The position numbers and the translations under genes are program-made. From Exiguobacterium oxidotolerans JCM 12280 (GTDB lineage Bacteria; Bacillota; Bacilli; Exiguobacteriales; Exiguobacteriaceae), in NCBI RefSeq assembly GCF_000702625.1, contig NZ_JNIS01000001.1, positions 992,001-1,056,000 of the forward strand: DNA of 64,000 nucleotides. Reading direction: 5' to 3'. This document shows positions 15,474-23,677 of this stretch, piece after piece (positions within the stretch are counted from its first letter, which is position 1; each line of letters begins with the position of its first letter). Below the pieces are notes generated by a model. That model made no database searches. It saw only the letters and a program-made list of their open reading frames with translations, and was not told where the DNA came from.

Positions 15474-16209
15474 GTTCGTCCCCTCCTAATAACGACAGCG
15501 ACTCGATGACGCGTTGAAAGAAGACACGACGGGGTTCATCCCGAAATAACTCGGTTTGAATGTTACCATCCTTTAAAAACAGGACGTGGTTACAATACGA
15601 GGCGACCGTTGGGTCATGGGTGACGATGACCATCGTCATCCCGGCTTCATTCAGTTCGGCAAGTAACCCCATCACGTGTTTCGTCGCTTGGAAATCGAGT
15701 GCACCGGTCGGCTCGTCAGCCAACATCAAACGCGGAGCATGGATTAAAGCACGCCCAATCGCAGCGCGTTGGCGTTGTCCACCGGATACTTCATCCACCT
15801 GTTTATCGAGTAGCTCATCGATTTGGAGCCGTTTTGCGAGATGCAGCATCTCCTCTCGCGCGAGCTTCGTCTTTTTCCCAGACAGCATCAACGGAACGAG
15901 CATGTTTTCACCAAGCGTCAACGAATCGAGTAGATTGAACTCTTGAAAAATGATTCCGAGTGTCTCACGCCGAAAGCGCGTCGTCTCTTTTCGTTTGAAG
16001 GTCGATGTATCAATGCCCTCCATCAAAATCGAACCCCAGCTCGGTTGATCGAGCGTCGCCAGTAAGTTGATCAGTGTCGACTTGCCACTTCCGGACGGAC
16101 CCATCACGGCAACCATCTCGCCTTCCTCGACCCGAAAATTGAGATCCGTCAATGGCTGTTCCGTCACTTTTCCGGCATACACTTTCCCAAGCTGTTTGAC
16201 TTCAATCAT
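15445..16209 (-). CDS. BceA-type ABC ATPase (module 2)
   Basis: A 254-residue ATPase of the MacB/BceA type. Walker A GPSGSGKSTLINLL (about residues 38), signature VSGGQRQRAAIGRA (about 142), Walker B LMLADEPTGALD (about 160), switch VIVTHDP. The C-terminal extension is about 30 residues longer than the core (RVFFQRVIESLSLLGGDEH). It overlaps the sensor kinase gene by 8 bp upstream and the permease gene downstream, so kinase, ATPase and permease form one transcript. Confidence 0.9.
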   Translation of the reverse strand: MIEVKQLGKVYAGKVTEQPLTDLNFRVEEGEMVAVMGPSGSGKSTLINLLATLDQPSWGSILMEGIDTSTFKRKETTRFRRETLGIIFQEFNLLDSLTLGENMLVPLMLSGKKTKLAREEMLHLAKRLQIDELLDKQVDEVSGGQRQRAAIGRALIHAPRLMLADEPTGALDFQATKHVMGLLAELNEAGMTMVIVTHDPTVASYCNHVLFLKDGNIQTELFRDEPRRVFFQRVIESLSLLGGDEHQLSTIRPT

Positions 16210-17194
16210 CTGTTCGTCCTCCTACCAGTTTCATGCGACACGTCGTCCCTTGCCCTTCCAAACTATCCAGTTCAATTTCATGCCCAAGCTTCGTACAGAC
16301 TTGCCAGACGAAATAAAGTCCCATACCGGTCGACTCTCCGTAACGCCGTCCATTTTCACCCGTGAAGAAGGCGTTGAAGACACGCGGCAAGTCGCGCTTC
16401 GGAATGCCGACTCCGTCATCAATCAATGTCAGCACGACTTGTCCGTCGCGTTCCTTCGCCCGAATCAGGACTTCTTTACCATGTCCCGTCGTGTATTTGA
16501 CAGCATTCGTCAACAGTTGAAGCAACAAAAAGCGGAACCATTTAGCATCTGTATACACATATAAGGAGGGTTCGATTTCAAGCTTCGGATAGACTTTATT
16601 TTTGACAAACAGTCGTTTTTCTTGATTGATGATGTCCGTGACGAGGACACGGAGATTAAGTTGCGCCGCCTTCAAATCCGTCTCGATTGCTTCGAGGCGT
16701 GACGAATACAACATTTGATCCAGACCTGTCCGTAGTCGTTCGACTTCGTGCCGCAAATCTGTCCGGTAATCTTCACCCGGATGTTCAAGAATCAGTTCGA
16801 TGACCGAGAGCGGCGTCTTCATTTGATGAATCCATTGATCGACGTACCGGTGCCGTTCTTTTTCTTTGCGCCGTTCGGCAAACAAACTGTTTCGAAAAAT
16901 CGTTTGTTGCCGTTCTAAAAATTGTTCGACTGCTGCAGCGATTGGTTCCTCACTGCCAGGGCGAATCGGTTCTGCAACCGAGGTAATCGGATTTTGTAAT
17001 CGTTTAAGCAATGGCAACATACTAAAAAAGCGATAGCTTAAATAAATGATGAGCGCGATTGTATCAAGTAAGATGATATAGAAAAACGCCGCAGGTTGAT
17101 AAAGGTCGTATAACCATAAGACGAGAAATAAGCCGACCAGTTGAACGATGAAAAACAGCAGTCCTGGAATCGTATAACGAAAAAACAGTTTCAT
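16202..17194 (-). CDS. BceS-type intramembrane-sensing histidine kinase
   Basis: A 330-residue kinase with two close TM helices (about residues 9-30 and 35-55) and almost no extracellular loop, the hallmark of BceS-type kinases that read the state of a partner ABC transporter. The H-box is WIHQMKTPLSVIEL (His about 123). The ATPase motifs are N-box LTNAVKYTTG, G1 LIDDGVGIP, F DLPRVFNAFF and G2 GMGLYFV. It overlaps the regulator gene by 4 bp (ATGA). Confidence 0.88.
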   Translation of the reverse strand: MKLFFRYTIPGLLFFIVQLVGLFLVLWLYDLYQPAAFFYIILLDTIALIIYLSYRFFSMLPLLKRLQNPITSVAEPIRPGSEEPIAAAVEQFLERQQTIFRNSLFAERRKEKERHRYVDQWIHQMKTPLSVIELILEHPGEDYRTDLRHEVERLRTGLDQMLYSSRLEAIETDLKAAQLNLRVLVTDIINQEKRLFVKNKVYPKLEIEPSLYVYTDAKWFRFLLLQLLTNAVKYTTGHGKEVLIRAKERDGQVVLTLIDDGVGIPKRDLPRVFNAFFTGENGRRYGESTGMGLYFVWQVCTKLGHEIELDSLEGQGTTCRMKLVGGRTDD

Positions 17195-17877
17195 TTTTCA
17201 AGCACCAGGCGATACCCGACTCCCCGGACTGTCTCAAGCCCTGACACGCCGATTTCTGTCAAACGTTTACGAACACGCGTGATATTGACGTTCAATGTAT
17301 TTTCATCGACGAAGGCTTCATCATCCCAAATTCGTTCGAGCAGGTCTCCCCGGCTGACAATCCGTGGGCTAGCCGTCAGTAACATTTCCAAAATCAAACC
17401 CTCTTTTTTCGATAGTTCAATCGATTGATCACCATGTTCGACGATATACCGATCTAAATACAACGTGATGCCCGCCTTCACGACGGTCCGTTCATCATTC
17501 TCACTTGATAACGTCCCGTACGCCCGCCGAATCTGACTTTTGATTTTCGCGATGACAACGGCTCCTTGGAACGGTTTGACGATGTAGTCATCCGCCCCAT
17601 ATTCAAGTGCCATGACTTGATCCATTTCTCCGACTCGCGCCGAAATGAACAAAATCGGAGCACGTGTTTTTAAGCGAAGCTGCCGGCACCAATAAAAGCC
17701 GTCGAACTTCGGAAGATTCACATCAAGCAAGATGACATCCGGCTTCGTCTCTTCAAAACGTGCCGCGACATCCCCAAATCCATCTTCGTGAATGACACGG
17801 AAATCATAACGTTCGAGCAACTCTTGAAGTAACTCCGCGATTTTTTGATCATCTTCCACTAATAAAATTGTTTCCAT
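17191..17877 (-). CDS. BceR-type OmpR-family response regulator
   Basis: A 228-residue regulator starting METILLVEDDQ. A slightly earlier ATG (17889) touches the AAGGAG site directly and is less likely. The receiver has the acidic pair EDD (8-10), phosphoacceptor VILLDVNLP (Asp about 50), and K in IVKPFQG. The C-terminal winged helix (about 130-225) ends in TRVRKRL and VRGVGYRL. With the following kinase it should control the flanking BceAB modules. A strong terminator lies immediately upstream, so it probably has its own promoter within about 40 bp (a TATGAT box is visible). Confidence 0.88.
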   Translation of the reverse strand: METILLVEDDQKIAELLQELLERYDFRVIHEDGFGDVAARFEETKPDVILLDVNLPKFDGFYWCRQLRLKTRAPILFISARVGEMDQVMALEYGADDYIVKPFQGAVVIAKIKSQIRRAYGTLSSENDERTVVKAGITLYLDRYIVEHGDQSIELSKKEGLILEMLLTASPRIVSRGDLLERIWDDEAFVDENTLNVNITRVRKRLTEIGVSGLETVRGVGYRLVLEK

Positions 17878-17913
17878 CGAATGATTCATCTCCTTCGTTA
17901 TCTATCATACCGA

Positions 17914-17949
17914 ACAAAAAAAGGACTGGAAACGATTATTCGTTTCCAG
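17914..17949 (-). terminator. Terminator between module 1 permease and the response regulator gene
   Basis: CTGGAAACG (17926-17934) pairs with CGTTTCCAG (17941-17949); the minus strand then has TCC and seven T residues. It separates the first ATPase/permease pair from the RS-AB operon. Confidence 0.85.
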
Positions 17950-17958
17950 CCACCGTCG

Positions 17959-19875
17959 TCACATCACAATCCGCCGGTACGCTCGGACCGTCATGATGTA
18001 ATAAACGAGGTAGACGACCGTATAACAGCCAATCGCAAGGACTGTCGGCATGACGATGTTGTAGTTGAGTAGTTTTTGGAGGACTTGCATCGCAAAGATG
18101 CTGTGAATGAGTCCAAGGAAATACGGTAAGGAGAAGACAAATCCGACGAGGCGACGAATGATACTCGCCTGTTCGCCTTGCGCCACCCCAATCTTTTGAA
18201 TAATCGCAAAGCGGTGCTTTGATTCTTCTGCTTCCGCAAGCATCTTGAAGTAGATGATTGAACCTGTCGCAAGCAGGAAGACGAGTCCGAGGAACCCGGC
18301 GGCAAATGCGAGCAACCCTGTCGTCGCCGTCGTTATCGCGTAGACCGGGTAGTAGGCCGCCATGTCCGTTTCCGCCTGCTTTCCGTATAGCGCCTCAAGT
18401 TTTTTCATCAACCCGTCATCCGTCCGTTCATCTGAAAATTGATAATTCGTCAGCATCCATGCCCGTTCCGGCATCATCGCAAAAGCATCGTCCGAAACGA
18501 CGAATGCCAATCGTTGTTTCTCATAGAGTTGAGCGATTGGTAAATCCGTTTCACCCATAATGCGAAAGGACGAATGGATGTCGTTCACTTTGATTCCAAC
18601 GGGTGATTTGACTCGTTCCTGCAACAAGTCATTTCCTTTAAAGGTTTCGAGAACAATCGCCTCACCTTGTTGCGGCTCAGGTAAGACACGTTTTCCGTTC
18701 GCCTTCGCTAGTCTACGGTAGTCCGAATAATTGATGTAGCTGAATTGTCCTTCTGAATCTTCCATCGCATACGTCCGGTAGTACTTCGTCAAATATAACG
18801 GATTTGGTAACTCTTCCATCTGATGGTCGACATTTTTGACGTTGACCATCGTCCGCTGTTCGATGGTTTGATTCGATTCCTTAATCAATTGCTCTGCCTC
18901 CGGTCGTTTACTCGCAACCGATAAACTATATGGCATTTGTTGCTCGACCGTTCGATCGATGAAATAGTAAATCGATGTCGCTGTTCCGACCGTCGTCAGT
19001 GTGACTGCCGTGATGACAGTAATCGTTGATAACATGACGGCATTCGACTTGACGCGTGACAGCAATTGACCATGTAAAATCAAATTCGTTCCTTCGAAGT
19101 GACGTGCCTGTTTACTGAGAACACGCAACAGGAAAATCGTAAAGTAACTCATCGTCCCGAATGTTCCGATGATGATACAAACCATCAAGAGTGGCGCGAC
19201 TACAGTAAAGTGATCGAGCAGCGGCTGCCCAGTCAGGTAATAACCGAATCCAATCAATAGAAGCGAGAGGACTGCGAGAATCGGATGGACTTTTGGAACC
19301 ACTTCGACTTGTTGGTTTGCTTTGAATAGTTCAATCAAGGTGAAACGATAAATTGTTCGTGCCGATCGCAGCGCAATCAATAAAAAAATGACTAAGAACA
19401 CGGCAATCGTCTGACCCATTGCAGCGAGGCTGATTGTAAACGTCGCTTCGATATCGATCGCCATGACATGCGCAAGCAGTTGAACAAAGTATTTTGAAGC
19501 AACTGTCCCTAGAGCGGTCCCGATGATTAATCCGACCATTCCATAGCCCATCGTTTCAATAAAAATCAGTTGAGCGATTTGTTTTCGCTCGAGTCCAAGT
19601 AACGCATATAAACCAAGTTCTTGTTTACGACGTCGTAAGAAAAAGTCACTCGAATACCAAATGAAAATCGTTGAGAACACGGCCAAGATGATACTCGATC
19701 CCGTAAAGACCGTCCCGAGCTTACCGTACATCTCATTTGCGTTCAGCATCGCTTCGTTCGAACGAATCGCTAAAAACGTGTAATAAATCAAAATTGCGAA
19801 TGTGACGGCACCTAGATACATCATATTGTGTCGGATGTTCTTTAAATTACGAAAAGCTAATTTAGACAAACTCAC
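17959..19875 (-). CDS. BceB-type FtsX-like ABC permease (module 1)
   Basis: A 638-residue permease starting with GTG (19873-19875) as VSLSKLAFRNLKNIRHN; GGGGGTG provides the ribosome site and the start lies inside the ATPase gene by 14 bp. TM1 (about residues 18-38), an FtsX block with three helices (about 55-220), more helices, an extracytoplasmic domain (about 310-510), then three last helices. Same architecture as module 2, but sequence clearly different, so the two modules are not a recent tandem duplication. Likely substrate: a peptide antibiotic acting on lipid II cycle intermediates. Confidence 0.85.
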   Translation of the reverse strand: MSLSKLAFRNLKNIRHNMMYLGAVTFAILIYYTFLAIRSNEAMLNANEMYGKLGTVFTGSSIILAVFSTIFIWYSSDFFLRRRKQELGLYALLGLERKQIAQLIFIETMGYGMVGLIIGTALGTVASKYFVQLLAHVMAIDIEATFTISLAAMGQTIAVFLVIFLLIALRSARTIYRFTLIELFKANQQVEVVPKVHPILAVLSLLLIGFGYYLTGQPLLDHFTVVAPLLMVCIIIGTFGTMSYFTIFLLRVLSKQARHFEGTNLILHGQLLSRVKSNAVMLSTITVITAVTLTTVGTATSIYYFIDRTVEQQMPYSLSVASKRPEAEQLIKESNQTIEQRTMVNVKNVDHQMEELPNPLYLTKYYRTYAMEDSEGQFSYINYSDYRRLAKANGKRVLPEPQQGEAIVLETFKGNDLLQERVKSPVGIKVNDIHSSFRIMGETDLPIAQLYEKQRLAFVVSDDAFAMMPERAWMLTNYQFSDERTDDGLMKKLEALYGKQAETDMAAYYPVYAITTATTGLLAFAAGFLGLVFLLATGSIIYFKMLAEAEESKHRFAIIQKIGVAQGEQASIIRRLVGFVFSLPYFLGLIHSIFAMQVLQKLLNYNIVMPTVLAIGCYTVVYLVYYIMTVRAYRRIVM

Positions 19876-20623
19876 GTGCTGCACCCCCGAGTTCGCGTTG
19901 GACTTCCATGATTTGTTCGAAAAATTCCTTTTGCGTCCCAAACCGATGGATTTCTCGGAACAGCTCTCCATCCTTGACGAAGACAATTCGTTCCGCGTAT
20001 GACGCCGTGACCGGATCATGGGTCACCATCAAAATCGTTGCCCCCTGTTCATTCAGCGTCTCGAGGGCCTCGAGTAAACCTGTCGCTGCCTTTGAATCGA
20101 GTGCTCCCGTTGGTTCATCGGCTAAGAGGAGTGATGGGTGGTGGATGATTGCACGTGCTGCTGCGACGCGTTGTTTTTGACCACCTGAAAGTTCGACCGG
20201 ACGTTTCTTCAACAAATCTTCGACTCCAAGTTGCCGCGCGACTTGTTCAACACGCAACACAATCATCGCTTTCTCGACACGTGCCAGCGCAAGCGGAAGG
20301 GCAATGTTTTCTTCGACCGTCATCGTGTCGAGTAAGTTAAAGTCTTGGAAGATGAAACCGAGTTGTTCCCGACGAAACCGTGCCAATTGTTTTTCAGTCA
20401 TGCTCGTGACATCTTCACCATTAATCGAAATCATACCTTCACTCGGCCGATCAATCGTCGATAAAAGATTCAACAATGTTGATTTACCAGCTCCTGAAGG
20501 GCCCATGATGCTGACGAACTCCGCTTCATGTACCACCAATGATGTCGGTTTTAGCGCTTCATGCCGCGCCATCTTCGTTTCGTATACCTTCGTTATGTTC
20601 TCTGCATTTAAGATTGTTTTCAT
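19862..20623 (-). CDS. BceA-type ABC ATPase (module 1)
   Basis: A 253-residue ATPase. Walker A GPSGAGKSTLLNLL, signature LSGGQKQRVAAARA, Walker B LLLADEPTGALD, switch ILMVTHDPVTASYAER. As in module 2, the core is followed by a short extension (FFEQIMEVQRELGG) seen in BceA-type proteins. It is the first gene of its transcript with AGGAGGAA before the ATG. Together with the next gene it forms a transporter ended by a terminator before the response regulator gene. Confidence 0.9.
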   Translation of the reverse strand: MKTILNAENITKVYETKMARHEALKPTSLVVHEAEFVSIMGPSGAGKSTLLNLLSTIDRPSEGMISINGEDVTSMTEKQLARFRREQLGFIFQDFNLLDTMTVEENIALPLALARVEKAMIVLRVEQVARQLGVEDLLKKRPVELSGGQKQRVAAARAIIHHPSLLLADEPTGALDSKAATGLLEALETLNEQGATILMVTHDPVTASYAERIVFVKDGELFREIHRFGTQKEFFEQIMEVQRELGGAAREFV

Positions 20624-20740
20624 ATTCTGTTCCTCCTGAAGTCGATTCGTTACCTTCAGTCTACCGAGTAATCGTACTTCAAGGGATGGAGTTGACTTTC
20701 AACTCACTTACAAAACAGTAAGGTTTGGTCGGAGAACAAA

Positions 20741-20770
20741 AAACTCCCTCATCTCGTAAGATGAGGGAGT
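20741..20770 (-). terminator. Distal copy of the crr terminator (left flank of repeat A)
   Basis: Stem ACTCCCTCATCT with AGATGAGGGAGT, A-run on the left (T-run on the minus strand). The 30 bases 20741-20770 are identical to 21047-21076 on the other side of repeat A. Confidence 0.85.
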
Positions 20771-20772
20771 CG

Positions 20773-21041
20773 TGTAGACAAACTCTTATGAAGCGTGAAT
20801 ATGCTATATCGAGACGGATTGGGTTCTAAACCGTCTGCATGACTGGTTTTCCGTCACGGTATTATCTAAAAAGCGTCACGTTTCGTTGACTCCTACGGGG
20901 AAAAGTGCGTCTTTAACGCACTTTTAGAGGCAGGCAAGACCCTGCTCGTTGTCCGTGAGGACCAAGGAGCAACGGCTTGCGCCTCGCCCGAGGAAAGCAA
21001 CGAAAAAAGACGCTTGCTCTCCCGATAGCACGTTGTCTACA
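20773..21041 (+). repeat. Structured interspersed repeat, copy A (269 bp)
   Basis: Ends TGTAGACAA (20773-20781) and TTGTCTACA (21033-21041) are complementary. The inner part holds the family core: GCGTC ... GACGC, TTTCGTTG ... CAACGAAA, CCT-A-CGGG ... CCCGAGG, hairpin AAAGTGCG ... CGCACTTT, and nested GAGGC/GCCTC, GCAAG/CTTGC, TGCTC/GAGCA, GTCC/GGAC. Compared with other copies the variable part after the 5' hairpin is shortened by about 50 nt. It has no coding capacity of its own. It lies downstream of crr between two identical terminator copies. Confidence 0.85.
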
Positions 21042-21046
21042 GTCTG

Positions 21047-21076
21047 AAACTCCCTCATCTCGTAAGATGAGGGAGT
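21047..21076 (-). terminator. Proximal crr terminator (right flank of repeat A)
   Basis: Same 30-base sequence as 20741-20770, with a 12-bp perfect stem, 36 bp beyond the crr stop. Confidence 0.85.
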
Positions 21077-21111
21077 TTCAGGAGAAGCGCACAAATTCGC
21101 GCGTAATCAGA

Positions 21112-21615
21112 TTATTTATGTGTTGCTTTGAACAATTCTGTTTCGCCTGCCACTACTGAAGTACCTTCAGCAGGAACAGCAGAAAGTGTGAATTGGTCGT
21201 GGTTCGTGACGATGATTGGTGTAACCGTCGATGGTGCGTTCGCACGGATGTAATCTAGATCGAACTCAACGAGAACATCGCCTGCTTTGACTTTATCACC
21301 CGATTGAACATGTGCTGTGAAACCTTCACCTTTAAGGTTAACTGTATCTAAACCGATGTGAATCAATAGTTCGAGGCCATCTTCACCTTTAAGACCGATT
21401 GCGTGTTTTGTCGGGAAAATCGTTTCGACTGTTGCGTTAATCGGCGCGACCACTTTACCTTCAGTCGGTTCGATTGCGACTCCGTCTCCCATCATTTTTT
21501 GTGAGAAGACTTGATCGGGTACGTTCTCGATGCTGACGATTTTACCTGTAAGTGCAGAATTGATTTTTGCGTTTCCTGCTTCGTTGCCACCAAACAATTT
21601 TTTAAAGAATCCCAT
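21112..21615 (-). CDS. crr: PTS glucose-type IIA protein
   Basis: A 167-residue cytoplasmic IIA domain that passes phosphate from HPr to a IIB domain of sugar permeases. The phosphorylated His lies in LLIHIGLDTV (about residue 91); the second active-site His is in KHAIGLKG (about 75). The whole length is a PTS_EIIA_1 domain (DQVFSQKMMGDGVAI ... GDVLVEFDLDYIR). It stands alone, not fused to IIBC, as in E. coli Crr and several Bacilli. It may serve several permeases lacking IIA. The structured repeat A lies downstream. Confidence 0.92.
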   Translation of the reverse strand: MGFFKKLFGGNEAGNAKINSALTGKIVSIENVPDQVFSQKMMGDGVAIEPTEGKVVAPINATVETIFPTKHAIGLKGEDGLELLIHIGLDTVNLKGEGFTAHVQSGDKVKAGDVLVEFDLDYIRANAPSTVTPIIVTNHDQFTLSAVPAEGTSVVAGETELFKATHK

Positions 21616-21791
21616 GATACTATCCCTCTACTTTCTTGATCGTTTTTCTTCATTGAAGAAGATTCGATTTTTTTATAGGAGCGTGTTTATGAACGACTCG
21701 CTCACGTTCTCACAAAAAGCATACGTTTGTCCCTCTAGTTTTGCAAGTATTTTTGTGTGATAATAGTTAGAAATCAAAAGGAGGCGCTTAC

Positions 21792-23498
21792 ATGTTACCA
21801 TTTTCAGAACTTACATATGTTCGTCCTGATCTGAATGTTTTAGAAACCACCATGCAAAACGCAATTTCTCGTTTGAAAGAAGCCACACAAGTCGAACAGG
21901 CAAACGCAGCCATCACTGAGATTAATACCCTTAGAAACCAATTCGAAACAGCGAGCCAAATCGTCGAGATTCGTCATACGATTGATACGCGCGACACATT
22001 TTACGAAACGGAACAAGGGTTTTTTGATGAAGCAGGCCCCGTCTATCAAGGCTACGTCTCGAGTTACTATCATGTGTTGACAGCACATGCGCTCCGTGAA
22101 CAGCTCGAAACGACTTGGGGAAAACAACTCTTCCTCTTAGCAGAAGCAAGCTTAAAAACTTTTTCAGAAGCAATCATTCCAAAGCTTCAAGAAGAAAATC
22201 GTCTCTCAAGCGAATACACGAAGTTGATGTCTTCAGCAGAAATCGAATTTGATGGCAAAACGTTGAACTTGTCTCAGTTCGGTCCTTACTTGCAGTCACC
22301 TGACCGCGCGGTTCGTAAAGCGGCTTCAGAAGCACGTTACGGTTATTTAAAAGAACACGGCGAAGCAATCGATACGATTTACGACAAACTCGTCCATGTC
22401 CGGACTGAAATCGCCACGACGCTCGGCTTCCCATCATTTGTCGAACTCGGTTATGCCCGGATGCTTCGCGTCGACTATAACCAATCGATGGTCGAAGACT
22501 ACCGCCAGCAAATCCTTGAGACAATCGTCCCAATCGCGACGTCACTAAAAGAACGTCAACAACGCCGGATTGGTGTCGATTCACTCTACTACTATGATGA
22601 AGGATTCGCTTTCAAATCAGGAAACGCGACACCGCAAGGCGAGGAAGCTTTCATCATTGAAGGTGGAAAGAAAATGTACCGCGAGATGTCACCGGAGACG
22701 AACGAGTTCTTCGATTATATGCTCGAGCGTGGCGCCCTTGATTTGACGGCGAAACCAGGAAAAGCGGGCGGTGGGTATTGTACGTACATCGCTGATGAAA
22801 AACTGCCATTCATCTTCTCGAACTTCAACGGGACGTCTGGCGATATCGACGTCTTGACGCACGAAGTCGGTCATGCTTTCCAAGTCTACGAGAGCCGTCA
22901 CTTCACGACACCGGAGTACGGATTCCCGACATATGAAGCATGCGAAATTCATTCGATGTCGATGGAATATTTCGCGTACCCATGGATGGAAGAATTCTTC
23001 GGTGAAGAAACATCGAAGTATAAATTCAGTCACTTGGCTGGCGGTGTTACTTTCTTACCATATGGAGTCGCAGTCGATGAGTTCCAACACGTCATCTACA
23101 GCAAACCGGAGCTCACGCCGGCTGAACGTCGTCAAGCGTGGCGGACGATTGAGAAGAAATACCTCCCGCACCGCAACTACGAGGAAAATGACTACCTCGA
23201 TTCAGGTGCTTGGTGGCATCAGCAAGGACACGTCTTCGGTAGCCCGTTCTATTACATCGATTACACGCTCGCTCAAGTCTGTGCCTTCCAGTTCTATGCG
23301 TGGATGGAGCAGGACCGCGAAGCCGCTTGGAAATCGTACCTCGCGCTCTGTAAAGCAGGTGGATCAGAAAGCTTCCTCGCACTTGTTGAACGCGCCGGCT
23401 TGAAATCACCTTTCGCTGACGGAACAGTCGACGAAGCGGTCGCACCAATCAAAGCCTACCTCGAACAAGCAGACGACCTAGCACTCGATCGTGTCTAA
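21792..23498 (+). CDS. pepF: M3-family oligoendopeptidase F-type metallopeptidase
   Basis: A 568-residue cytoplasmic zinc peptidase that trims oligopeptides. The zinc motif is DVLTHEVGHAFQVYE (HEXXH near residue 357), and the downstream ligand region is YEACEIHSMSMEYFAYPWMEEFF (shown here in pieces: EIHSMSMEYF). Length matches the PepF/M3B group (about 560-600). AAAGGAGGCG precedes the ATG. No operon partners. An extended -10-like TGTGATAAT lies about 30 bp upstream. The symbol pepF is by family similarity. Confidence 0.88.
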   Translation: MLPFSELTYVRPDLNVLETTMQNAISRLKEATQVEQANAAITEINTLRNQFETASQIVEIRHTIDTRDTFYETEQGFFDEAGPVYQGYVSSYYHVLTAHALREQLETTWGKQLFLLAEASLKTFSEAIIPKLQEENRLSSEYTKLMSSAEIEFDGKTLNLSQFGPYLQSPDRAVRKAASEARYGYLKEHGEAIDTIYDKLVHVRTEIATTLGFPSFVELGYARMLRVDYNQSMVEDYRQQILETIVPIATSLKERQQRRIGVDSLYYYDEGFAFKSGNATPQGEEAFIIEGGKKMYREMSPETNEFFDYMLERGALDLTAKPGKAGGGYCTYIADEKLPFIFSNFNGTSGDIDVLTHEVGHAFQVYESRHFTTPEYGFPTYEACEIHSMSMEYFAYPWMEEFFGEETSKYKFSHLAGGVTFLPYGVAVDEFQHVIYSKPELTPAERRQAWRTIEKKYLPHRNYEENDYLDSGAWWHQQGHVFGSPFYYIDYTLAQVCAFQFYAWMEQDREAAWKSYLALCKAGGSESFLALVERAGLKSPFADGTVDEAVAPIKAYLEQADDLALDRV

Positions 23499-23565
23499 CT
23501 AAAACATGCCTGACAGCAACAGGAATCACTCGTTCGCAAGCCTGCTGTCCTCAAGCAAAAAACAT

Positions 23566-23605
23566 GCCCCGTTTTCCTGTCTGTTGATGGACAGGAAAAC
23601 GGGGC
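23566..23605. terminator. Bidirectional terminator after pepF
   Basis: A 16-bp perfect stem (GCCCCGTTTTCCTGTC 23566-23581 with 23590-23605), A-run on the left and T-run on the right. It serves pepF and probably the convergent GGDEF-EAL gene. Confidence 0.85.
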
Positions 23606-23677
23606 TTTTTGTATCCGCATATTTTACGTTAAGCCCAATCGAAACGAACAAAATACCTGCTCTCCGCTTCGGTTGTC

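Noticed and set aside
20773-21041. Repeat as an omega RNA (HEARO type) or group I/II intron
   Set aside because: No IscB, TnpB or intron-encoded protein is nearby, no intron domain 5-like motif was seen, and copies sit after genes rather than within them. Not excluded for a trans-acting protein elsewhere.
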